A DNA stretch of 64,000 bases, from contig VXAA01006528.1 in assembly GCA_013399115.1 (NCBI GenBank), forward strand, positions 320,834-384,833. Direction: 5' to 3'. Of this stretch, positions 22,077-31,700 are shown piece after piece. Below the pieces are notes generated by a model. That model ran no database searches, was not told the DNA's origin, and was given only the letters and a program-made list of their open reading frames with translations. The stretch is from Anseranas semipalmata. Taxonomy: Eukaryota; Chordata; Aves; Anseriformes; Anseranatidae. The number at the start of each line of letters is the position of its first letter. The stretch's first letter is position 1. A program made the position numbers and the translations under genes.

Positions 22077-22296
22077 AGTGCCCAGTCTTTGATCTAATTC
22101 CTGTTGGAACCACTGAAATAATATCTCCCAGTTACCCTGCATTTACCCTGACATGCTGAACTGCACTTGGACAATTTATTCCACTTCAGGAAATAAACTG
22201 AAAGCCATAATTAAAGACTTTGTAACTGAGGATGCAAGGAACTGCAAATGCGATTGAGTGTTTATGATGGACTGCGTCTCTCTTCAAGGCTTCTGG
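22077..22296 (+). pseudogene. OVCH1: OVCH1-like exon: N-terminal two thirds of CUB-E, two frameshifts
   Basis: Acceptor cttttcttttgag, donor gtaggc at 22297. The first frame reads ECPVFDLIPVGTTEIISPSY then P-A. A +2 shift then gives YPDMLNCTWTIYSTSGNKLK and DFVTEDARNCKCD, and a further shift gives SVYDGLRLSSRLL. Together they follow one CUB domain from S-P-S-Y-P to V-Y-D-G. The length (220) is one more than a multiple of three where phase 1-1 needs an exact multiple, which fits two single-base losses, near 22140 and near 22254. Both frames hit stops, so the exon cannot encode a CUB. Confidence 0.85.
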
Positions 22297-23111
22297 GTAG
22301 GCTGAACTCATCCTCATTTGTTGCCTTACTTTTCTGATCCGTTTTATTGAATGTGACCAAATTCCCTCCATTTGTGGGGTGAGGGAGGGAGGGGTCAGCA
22401 CTATCTGATTAGGTACCTGAAGTAGGAAGACTATATAGCGGAGTCAAGTTGGCAGCAGGATTCCCAAGAGCCACTGAGAGCAGGTCTATCACCCAGGGTC
22501 TCTTAGGTGGAAGTGGCCTGGACTCAGCACCTCTTGACTTCCAGTGTCATGGATATGTGGGATGATGCTTACATCAGTTCCTCTTTTTACACCTTTTTTT
22601 TTTTTTTTCCTTAACCCTTTGTATTTTCTTACTTATCTCACTGTGTGAAACACAATTTGAGCAGGTAATGCTGTGAGTACCAAAGCTGCCTTGTGCCATA
22701 TGGGCATCGGGATCTTTGGGTACCAAAGTATTCACTGAAATGGCTTCATGCCTTTCTGGTTCTCCTACTGCCTCCTCCATTTCTCCTCCCACATACGTAG
22801 ACATTTAGAGAATTGGTTGTTGAATTAATCTCGCTAAGGTATGAGATATACATTCATGTAGAGCATGAGAGCAATTTGGCCATTGCACTAGGCTTCAGTT
22901 CTTCTGCCTGGGCAGGGAGTGATGTTGCATTAGGCCACTGGAGACATACCTCTTGAAAGACCTCAAGACCTCAGAACAATCTTGGCATCACTAACCTCTT
23001 CCAGTATCAATTGGATTGGATTAAAAATATGTCCCTGGAAGTAATACGCATAGGGGCTGAGTGTCAAATTGTACTTGGCAACAACTACAGTATCTTTTTT
23101 CTTTTCCCCAG

Positions 23112-23276
23112 CTAGCTTATGTGGCCAGAGAAAATCTTTTAGTGTATTCTCTAGTAGCAGCTTCCTGACCCTTCATTTCAAAACTGATGAATCTGTGGGA
23201 TACAGAGGCTTCAAAATCCTTCTTGAAGAGCTGTATCAGCAGCCAACACAAAGCAAGTGGGAAGGCAGTAGCCAAC
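23112..23276 (+). CDS. OVCH1: OVCH1-like exon: C-terminal part of CUB-E
   Basis: Acceptor cttttccccag, donor gtaagt at 23277; phase 1 in and out; 165 bases, open. It encodes ASLCGQRKSFSVFSSSSFLT, LHFKTDESVGYRGFKILLEE and a polar tail to K-W-E-G-S-S-Q. L-C-G, L-H-F-K-T-D and Y-R-G-F-K are the CUB C-terminal third. The tail is a linker to SP3. Confidence 0.88.
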
Positions 23277-24238
23277 GTAAGTACTGTTCCAGGGTTTTCC
23301 TTGTCTACTTCACAAAGAAGTCCTGTTGCTAAAATAGTACTGAAGGTTACAAACAGGTAAATTTGTAATGTTTTTCTGCTAAAGGTACTTCCCCTTAAAC
23401 TGTTGCCCTAAGATGATGTCAAGATATTCTTCTGTGCTCTCATGTATCCAAAACCATAGCAAGCTAATTCAGTGCTCACTCCAGGCAGTTCACGTTAGGT
23501 GGTAGTCCTTGTATCTCCACAGTTTCACTGTCACCAAGCCAAATATAGAAATGTCCCTGAGGAATGGCTGTTTCCTTAAACAAAAAAAGGCCAACCAAAA
23601 AACTACTTAAAACTAGATGTATATTGGGAAGAACAATTGGTTTCACCATGTAACTGTTCTCTGATTAATTAATAACCACTATCTGGAACCTGACACTATA
23701 AACAGGAAGCAGAAAGCCAAACAATTTAATCCATCTGTGCTAGTGTTTGCATGGGAGCTTGGCTGCTCTTAATAGAGGGTCATGCCTTTTCCTGGGGCAC
23801 AAAGAAGGGATAAAGGGAGCCTATTATAAAAAAAGCTTAGTTCTCATGGCATGATCCAGAGCTCCACGGTGAAAGAAAGGGAATAGGGGATGTGTTGTAC
23901 CTCAGCCCTTAAAGTTCTCTATAGGTTTCCCCAAACGAGCTCTGCCAATGACAAGTATTTAATGGACTTCTACTAAACAGTTCCTCCCCACCCCCCGAAT
24001 CATCTTCTGTATTACCAACTTCTGAGGAAAGTAAATACTGCTCCCTTCTAGTTTTCTTTCCTTTCTCATGCTAACACCTCTTGTGATCAGTGAAAGCCAG
24101 TGTTGGTGGAATTCAGGTTATTTATGCACTATTTAATTTGCTGTTACTGGAGCCAGTTGGGAACACTTTAGTGAACGAATTTTGGAAAATGGAGACTTAT
24201 TGTAAAGGAAACACTTAATAAATATCAGTTTTGACTTA

Positions 24239-24254
24239 AAAAAAAAAAAAAAAA
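24239..24254. repeat. Poly(A) tract in intron before SP3
   Basis: A run of 16 A after tgactt. There is no clear retroposed body upstream. Confidence 0.9.
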
Positions 24255-24665
24255 GTCAGGAAATGCTTCTCACCTGCAAAATGTGACTTCCTGAAAAAGC
24301 TGTGGAGAACCACTTACCCACAACGTGTTGGCCAGCCTGTACACATCTAAGATATCAAGGTTCAAGTCCTTGCTTCCTTGCTCAACTGGCATTAGTTGAG
24401 GTCTTTATTTTTTGGTATAGCATATATGGATATCTTCTCTCCTTTTGAAGAGCAAAGCTTTCCCAACTCTCCAATATAGACACTTCAATCCCACCAAAGG
24501 GCTGTTGTGAAACCTTTGGACGTGGCTCTCCAGAACAAGTCTGGTGCTTGCTTGTTGTTGGAGCTCATCAGTTCGCTCACCTGTGACCAATCCCTCCCCC
24601 CTTTATTTAAAAAACAAACACACACAAACAACAAAAAAAAGCTAACAGCAAGGAAATCATTCCAG

Positions 24666-24891
24666 AGAAATGTGGATTTCCAGTGGTGGATCCATTCCAT
24701 GTGCTGGGGCCTGCAACAAGTGCAGAAGAACTGGGGGAGTCATGTGAGAAGCCTAAGATGGCTGAAAGCAGCTGGGCAGCCCTGGTGTCCTGGCCCTGGC
24801 TGTCCAGTCTGCAGTCCGAGGGTCAACGCTTCTGTGAAGGCTTTCTAATTGATGGAAAATGGGTCCTGACAGCCGCACACTGCAACTTCAG
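24666..24891 (+). CDS. OVCH1: OVCH1-like exon: SP3 pro-region and catalytic His, activation site lost
   Basis: Acceptor aaatcattccag (poor pyrimidine tract), donor gtgggc at 24892; phase 1 in, phase 2 out; 226 bases, open. K-C-G-F-P is the pro-region Cys. Aligning SWPWLSSLQ and the later [19 protein letters not shown] with trypsins puts [10 protein letters not shown] where IVGG and the next six residues should be. Residues 16-19 (I/V-V-G-G) are thus M-A-E-S after a Lys, so activation by N-terminal insertion is unlikely. His57 and Cys42/Cys58 are present. Confidence 0.88.
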
Positions 24892-25671
24892 GTGGGCAAT
24901 GTCCTCTCACCCAAGAATGCTGAAGGCTTGTTAGCATGAAGATCTGGACAATTTCTAAGCTATCTTGTCAGTCCTGGCAAATACGAATCGTCTTACTGTT
25001 TCCCCACGTGTCTACATACAACCAGAGCTACCCTCCAGTAGCTTAAATCTCTCTGTGCATCTTTTCACGTTGCTAGAGTGGGCAGTGGTGGCAGTAGAGC
25101 TGGAGTATGGGCTTTGGTGTGTACCTGGTAACATATGTGTGTGCAGTCCTGGGAGAGCTTGTCACCTGCCCCCAAAACTGCTGACACCTGTATTATGTCT
25201 GTGCCCCCCCCCTCTCCCCACTATGTATTTGCGAGCCCCATTTAGGCTGAGGTACCACGTGATACTGACGAACCTTCATCTTTGTAATATGTAGAAACCT
25301 GTGATGGTGGCATTGGTCTTGAACGTTTCATCAAAGTATTTATACAGCCCAGATCTCTAGCTTTGATATAAGCTCCATCCCTGTTGGGATCTGATTCCTG
25401 AGAAGGTGACAGACTGACTCACCTCTGGAGTCTGTGCTGATTGTAACAGCAGCAAGCCTTTGGAGATGGAAGTCAAAGTTCTGTCAGTACAACACAGAAA
25501 GTAGTGGTACCTCAGCTGAGACTCCCAAAAGTGTCCCTGTGTTGTAAGGTTATAAGTCTTGGAGCATGAGTGTTGCTGGCAGCAAATGTAACATGTGAAA
25601 TTTGGACCCCTCTTCTTGAACTATGGAGTTTTTTTAGACTGAAAATGTATTTTATTGTTTTCCTTGCTCAG

Positions 25672-25835
25672 TGCTCAGATGGACAGGGTAGTCCTGGCAA
25701 AAATATACTCATTGGCAAATATGCAGGGTAACAGCCCTGTGCTCATGAAAGCTGTGAACATGCACTATGACTTCAGTGGGTTTCCTTCCAGAAATGACCT
25801 GGTGCTCCTGGAGCTGCAGAAACCCATCAAGCCAG
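25672..25835 (+). CDS. OVCH1: OVCH1-like exon: SP3 with catalytic Asp102
   Basis: Acceptor ccttgctcag, donor gtactg at 25836; phase 2 in, phase 1 out; 164 bases, open. It encodes SAQMDRVVLAKIYSLANMQG, then V-N-M-H-Y-D-F and NDLVLLELQKPIKP. N-D-L-V-L-L-E-L carries Asp102 in the usual place. The arrangement resembles chymotrypsin-type domains more than SP2. Confidence 0.88.
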
Positions 25836-26252
25836 GTACTGCTTGGGGCCCAACATATTCAGCTGTGATGGGGTTAATGGTTATAATAAGACTCTGACAT
25901 GGGGCACAGTGTTTACTCTGTGTGTGAGGAGGGGGTGGGAGGGCATTTGTGTGTCTTACGCAGCAAGGGATGCTAAGAGCAAAATGAGAGGCGAGCCTCT
26001 GGGGAGGCTTGCTTCCTATCTGGCTAAAATACAGCATGAGGTTAAGAATGCTTCTGCTGTCTTCAACAGGCTTTGAAGCAGGCACCTCCAAGCAAACTTG
26101 CCCATGACTTTAAGGTGTAAGTGTAGGATAGATGTGATCAGGAGAATAGCAAAGATCACCTATTCTACCTGTCTTCCCAACCTGCCACAGCTGTGCTATG
26201 ATCATTAAAATTAATGGGTCAAAAAGAAGAATGCATGTCCCAGAGGAGTTGC

Positions 26253-26265
26253 TCCCCCCCCCCCC
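26253..26265. repeat. Poly(C) run
   Basis: 13 C in a row in the SP3 intron; prone to sequencing error. Confidence 0.9.
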
Positions 26266-27119
26266 ACCATATGCACAGCACTAATGATATGCACCTCTGT
26301 GCTGGTAGCAAATTAATGTACCTGAGATAGCGGGGGATGAAATTTGGAGAAAAAGCTTATATTTTTCCTGTGCGCTTTGCCTAAAACACCCAGAAGATTC
26401 TTGTTAGAGGAATGTTTTGTTGCACCATATAATTTAAATTTTATACAACCAGGTGCAATGCTTGGATAGAACTGAGAGAAGTTATTTTTCTGGTTAATAT
26501 TATGTGTAGCTTGGGGCAGGACTTGGGGGAAGAAAAAGTGAAAAGTGTTAAGTAATGGGTGAATGTGATCTAGACGGAGCTGGTGCACAAAACCAGAGCA
26601 TTGAATAAGGAGGCTAAATAAGCATATGGATCTTGCTATGTCATGGTAAAAGTACCCACAAAGAAAATGCCACAGCCCTTCCAAGCACTGCCTGACTACA
26701 TCCACTGACAGTGGGGTTTCTGCCCTCAGGAAGAGATTTCCTGGGGCAAACTGGCCTGAGGAAAGCATCTTCCCCAGCCCCCTGGCTCTGTGCTGTTTTG
26801 GAGCATCTGCTCTCTCACCTTCCAGAAACTGCCTTCAAAAGATGTTCAGTTTGACTGTGCTGTGGCCTCACAGTGGTACTAGGAGAAAGCCAGATCTGAC
26901 TCATTAAAACAGCGCTCTCAGGCATTCAGCAAGTACAGGGAGGGAACATATACATTATTAAAGCCCTGTCTCATCTGTTTTGCAGTCTTGTTGCAGGATA
27001 TCTGGGAGGGGGGGAGGAATGAAGCAGTGAGTTAAAAGGCAAGAAAAGCAGGGGACTGACTGGAGTAAGAGCAGGGAAGCTGTTCCTGGCGCTGATGGGA
27101 AACTTGCCTTCCAATGCAG

Positions 27120-27218
27120 GCAATGCTGCAGCGATGGCTTGCTTACCGGGCAGCAGGGAGGAAGTAAGCGCGGGCACAATATTCTTAACAGCAGGATGGG
27201 GAGAGACGGGAGCTGGCA
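27120..27218 (+). CDS. OVCH1: OVCH1-like exon: SP3 Cys122 and GWG strand
   Basis: Acceptor cttccaatgcag, donor gtaaat at 27219; phase 1 in and out; 99 bases, open. It encodes GNAAAMACLPGSREEVSAGT then IFLTAGWGETGAG. A-C-L-P holds the Cys122 partner of the pro-region Cys, and T-A-G-W-G is the conserved strand before the autolysis loop. The Cys that normally precedes this strand (Cys136) is Phe, so its disulfide to Cys201 is gone. Confidence 0.8.
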
Positions 27219-28266
27219 GTAAATGCACCTTGGTGTGGCATGAGAGAGCACCTATGATGACCTGTCGAGGGCAGCACCAGGCAAGATCTGCCCCATCCCC
27301 TCCCCAGACGTTGCCTGCAGTGTGTGAAATGTTTTCCTGATAGGAGCCAGGCTGCCTTCTCTGTCAGAAAGCAGCCACTTCTGGAAAGGCAGAGCCAAGG
27401 TGGAGGCTAAGCAAAGGGGGATGAACTCATGGGAGATGAGATCACTGTCATGGTGTCTTGATGCCTGAGGTTTCTGGCCTGTGTTACCTCCTGGTGACAG
27501 CATCTCCTTGGGAATAGCTTGGTGGCTGGGGAGGAGAAACTGCCCCCCCATCTTCAAACTGAACAGAGCTGTACCACCCCCTCATTCAAAATAGCCATTG
27601 ACCCATCCGCCAGGAGATGCAGGGCACATGTACATGAACAGAGCTGACACAGCTCATCTGCATCCCATCCCGCTGGCCCTTAGCCACAGGCTAGCACAGA
27701 TAGCAGCAAGGAAGCAAGCTACCAGCTGGCTGGAGATTAACCTGGGAAAGCTGGCAGGGTGATGATGGACCTGGAGATGCTGCCAGAAGGTGTGCTCATC
27801 CATGCCCTGCAAGAGTATTTTGTCCCTGGTGGTGTTCTGGCTTTGCTCTCTCTCAGGGGCTTGGGCCAGCCTTTCTGTTCTGCTGGTGGCCCCTGTGGGA
27901 GACGAGAGAGAGGTATGGGGCCTATAGGGCTTTATGTACCATGCATGCTTCCCACTGGTGACTGCCATCCTATTACAGCTCCTAGCTGATGAGCTTGGTC
28001 CGCCTGCCAGCTGCATACCTCCCAACTTCAGGGGGCCAAACTCCAAGCTGCGCTGATGGCAAAAGCCAAGCTGGCTCTGGATGACTGGGGAGAGGGAGAG
28101 ACATGTTCTTCTGAAATACATGAGAATTCATGTGACATTGGATAACACCACATGCAAGCTGGGATCTGTCCCCAAAAGTGGTCTGAATGGCTACCAGGAG
28201 CAGTTCGGGGCAGCTGGTGCTGCATGACTGTCTCTGTAGCCAGCCTGACACTGTTGCATTTTCCAG

Positions 28267-28398
28267 AGGAGGAACAGGGTGCCAGGCTGCAACAAGCAGA
28301 AGTTTCTCCTCTCCTACGGGGCCTGTGCGAACTACTGGGGACAACATATTGAAAAGACCAACATCTGTGCGAGAGCTGCTGGGGCAGCTTTTTGCATG
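28267..28398 (+). pseudogene. OVCH1: OVCH1-like exon: SP3 before the catalytic Ser, frameshifted
   Basis: Acceptor gcattttccag, donor gtatgt at 28399. The first frame gives EEQGARLQQAEV; a second frame continues LLSYGACANYWGQHIEKTN, ICARAAGAAFCM. Together they follow the chymotrypsin pattern (R-L-Q-Q, P-L-L-S, C168, Y-W-G, I-C-A, C191-M). Length is 132, while phase 1 to phase 0 requires two more than a multiple of three, which agrees with loss of two bases (or gain of one) near 28302. Residue 189 would be Ala, so no Lys/Arg preference. Confidence 0.85.
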
Positions 28399-28567
28399 GT
28401 ATGTAACTGAAGGGGTGGGAGTGCTATGCTGCACACAAATGTACCTGTCCAGGCCACAGCTCAAAGCCTTGTCCTTGCTGAACTTACTGGATTTGAATGC
28501 TTATGATGCTGCTGATGGCTGGTAACTCCATGCTTTCTTTCTCTCCTTCTTCTTTTCCTTCTCTCAG

Positions 28568-28732
28568 GGGGACTCTGGATGGCCACTGGTCTGAGAGACC
28601 CATGGGAATTATAAGCTGGTTGGTATTGCAAGCTGGGCCAGTGACAACTGTTGTCCAGAGTCACCAACAGTCTACACCAAGGTTTCTGCCTACAGAGGCT
28701 GGATTTCATCAATCACAAAGAAAAACATCTGA
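28568..28732 (+). pseudogene. OVCH1: OVCH1-like terminal exon: SP3 catalytic Ser, with TGA for Cys201
   Basis: Acceptor ccttctctcag; phase 0; 165 bases to the ancestral TGA at 28730-28732. It encodes GDSGWPLV, then TGA at 28592-28594 in place of the conserved Cys201 (a one-base change), then ETHGNYKLVGIASW and TVYTKVSAYRGWISSITKKN. Asp194 and Ser195 remain; Gly197 is Trp. Apart from the stop the frame runs to the usual C-terminal helix. The premature stop would remove the substrate-binding strand (S214-W-x). Confidence 0.9.
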
Positions 28733-28776
28733 TTAACTTGAACAGGGGGTTTTCAGGTGTTTGTGTGTTTTTCCTC

Positions 28777-28782
28777 AATAAA
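28777..28782 (+). terminator. Polyadenylation signal of the OVCH1-like gene
   Basis: AATAAA 45 bases after the ancestral stop of the SP3 exon, followed by a GT-rich stretch (gaggttgtgg). It is in the expected place for the 3' end of the transcript and marks the gene end even though the coding part is degenerate. Confidence 0.65.
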
Positions 28783-31700
28783 GAGGTTGTGGAGTACATT
28801 GGGTAAATATTTGTGATTCATGTCACCTTCCTGTAAACCTCTGGTTTGAAAGTTCCAATTTGAGCATTCAGTTCTAGAAATCTTTTTACTGCAGCACAGC
28901 TTGTGATGCTGTAGCTCTGAGATGATAAATTTGCTTCCAGAGAGGTGTGTAGGAAATACATGCTTCTTCAGTGGTTAGGTGCACGTTTAATGTCAGGTCC
29001 TCTACGCAACTGGTACTCATCTGTCAAAACAAAATTGGTAACCCCTGCTTATCTCAGATAACCTGATTTACCAGAGATAAGCTGTTTTTAAAATGCCACT
29101 GCCAGAGCACGGATAGCTAAGATGAACTGCTTTAGCAACAGTGGTACATTCCTTCCTTTTCAGAAATCTGGAATTTGGCATGATGGCTCATCCATTCTAA
29201 ATACACCATCAAGTTTTGGAGAGATTTATCTATGACAAGCTCTTAGCTTTGTCTCATTTGAGAAAGGCCATGCTGACACAATTAATTTGCGAGGAGTTAG
29301 GATGCTTTTTTGTCTTGTTTTTAAATGGAAGGCTTTAAGTATACTTTTGAATAAACACTAAATTCTTGAGGAGGAAAAAGGGGTGGCTGACTTACCTAAA
29401 TTTTTAGCTGGTAGCTAAAAACTAGACTTGGAAGTGAAGTGTGTTTGTGAATAAGGCCTACTATCACTGAATTACGAGCCAGGAAACTTCTACTGCCTGC
29501 ATCAATCTTGCTGGTTTCAGCACTATTGTGCATGACATACATACAGATAGTATGCTCTCTTCCAATCTCTGCTGTATGTTGCAGTCCCCTTAAATATGAA
29601 AATATGAACATGGGAGTGTTTGTGATGAAGCAACCTCATGGCTGTTGTCTGGCCAAGTGACCTTGGCCACCATCTGCTGCCAAAATGGCTAAAGAGCTAC
29701 AGCCTACCCTTATACCATATGCTATTCAGGTATAATAGTTTAATAAATCAGAAGTTACACATGACCTTTTGACTCACCAAATACTAGTCTCTCCGTTACT
29801 TAAAGAAACCCTTCTCTCTTCAGTCCCTGTCCTGTGCTACTTTTGGAAGAAAACCTCAAATATGCTAGCACAAGTCGGAAAACATCGGTCAATCTTTACA
29901 AAAATAATAGTTCCCCTGAACTAGTGGAGCTGTAAATTGCAGTATTTGTCAGGCTGTTGTTGCTGATGAGTGACTTGTGTTATAACTAACTTTAAAAAAA
30001 AATTGCTATGCCACCATGACAGCAACCCTGGTGTGGGTTTTGGCCCAAAGATGTGATTTCCCAAATGCCTTTTCAGCTGTGCAAATAGAGCAGCTTACGG
30101 TTTGTAATTCAGTGCTGTGTTGCAGACTGTGGAGGCTTTGTGTGGTGAAAATGTGTGCAGCAGTAGGTGAATAACCTACTCACTGAAACCTTTCAAGGGG
30201 ATAGGATGGGTGACCCATCCACTGCTCTTGGTGGCAGGCAGCTAGAGAGAAGGAAACCTGTCCCTAGGACTCCTGACCTACCAGTAACTGTTTGACATCC
30301 AAAAAGAGGATGTGCTGCCCAGAGAAGTGACAGCCTCATCCCCAGCCCTTGGGAGCTGGGCAGAGTTGCAGAGTGATACCAGGCTCTGGGGTGTGCTCGT
30401 GGAGGCAGCAGGAACCCCTGACCTGCCTTCGGGAATTCTATAGCTTAAATTTAACTGGGAGGAAAGTGTTAGGAAAACTTCTGGTAAAGCTGAAGAGAAG
30501 CAATTAACATTCATTTGATCTCCCCTCCCCCCCCCCCATTACTAATCTATGTATGGGCAGCCAGGTACTAAAGGGGTAACTACTGACCTGTAAGGGAAGT
30601 GTCATGATATAAAATAATTTGGATTTCTAGTGCAGAGCTAGAATTAAAATGAACATGTAGGGCATCTGCTGTTTACATTGTTCCTCAAGATCTGCTGTAT
30701 GCTCTCCTTATGGACCATCTGTTTGATGCAGAGACGTCTGGTAAGAGAATAGAGAGCCTCCAGTCCAGTGTGAGGTGCAACACTTCGTACAGCAGTCTCC
30801 CTCCAGCTTTTGACAAGCAAGCCTGGCTCTCATTTTGTGAATGTACTCAGGGGAAAAGAGAACATCAGAACCAAGAATTACTTGCACCTTTTGAAAGAAG
30901 AGACAATGAGATACTGAAGAGAGAGGAATGAATGGATGGATGGGGTAAGTGGAGTTGCATAATTAGAGTGACAAGTATTTCCTGAAAGTGTAGACCCTAG
31001 CAAGCTCTTTTCTCTAGTTCTAAACTTGTTTGATGCAAGAGATCATAAATTAATCTGTACAGCATTGCTTTTTTGGGGGGATAGCTTTGCTCTCCAGGAC
31101 TGCGGCTTCACCAAGCTGCAAATGTTATTCCCGATTCACCCCATCAGAAATGCATTGTTATGTGCAAATCCCACAGCATCGATGTTTTTCCACTTAAAGA
31201 GAGCAAAATAAGTGTACTGCACCAGTTGTAACTCTTGTGTGTGCTTTGACTGTGTTGCCAGCACAGGTCTTCAAAATCAGAAGGCACGTTCTCCTGGCCA
31301 CCTATTCCTCCACTAGCCCATCAGTGCAATTCAAGCCAACCTGGCTTTCCCATTTCATGGACTCTGGGGTTTGTATCTCAAGGTTTAGAGGGAGAGGGAG
31401 GGCTCCTGCTTGGCATTAGCTAGATGTGCTGGAATGCTGTGTGTGTGTTTTTGATGGTACAAGAAGTGAAACTATGAAATCCCAAATAGGCTGCTGCTTA
31501 ATTATTTTTTTTTAGTACCCAGGAACACAACATGTCCTGATGCTTCTAGAAATGTCCTACCATTAGCAGTTATTGCACGAAGTTGATTCTCCTATCAAAA
31601 AGGCATGTTCTGCTTAATTGCAGTAGAGATGTTATCCTGTTTCACTGTCCTGCTTTGTGGATTTTTTTCTCTTTGTTTAAAAGTAGTTCAGCATGAAACT

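Larger units (their letters stand above)
930..28782 (+). pseudogene. OVCH1: Ovochymase-1-like polyprotease gene (CUB-CUB-SP-CUB-CUB-CUB-SP), 3' half degenerate
   Basis: Ovochymases are secreted trypsin-family polyproteases of eggs and oviduct that alternate serine protease and CUB (binding) domains. Here exons encode, in order, two CUB domains, a linker, a protease domain with His, Asp and Ser of the triad, three CUB domains with a linker, and a last protease domain. The order matches the Xenopus-type architecture as I recall it (three proteases, five CUBs), with the first protease off the left edge. Exons 930-9935 sum to 1581 bases (527 codons) with every junction phase-compatible. From CUB-C on there are clear lesions: TGA at 14127-14129, two 1-base losses in 22077-22296, a frameshift in 28267-28398 and TGA at 28592-28594. 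I call it a pseudogene over the 3' half; a shorter product ending after SP2 remains possible. OVCH1 rather than OVCH2 is inferred from domain number. Confidence 0.8.

Noticed and set aside
28152..28352. Frame containing R-L-Q-Q-A-E-V-S-P-L-L-R-G-L as a separate gene
   Set aside because: It is the first half of the SP3 exon plus intron; the remainder of the domain continues in another frame after a small deletion.
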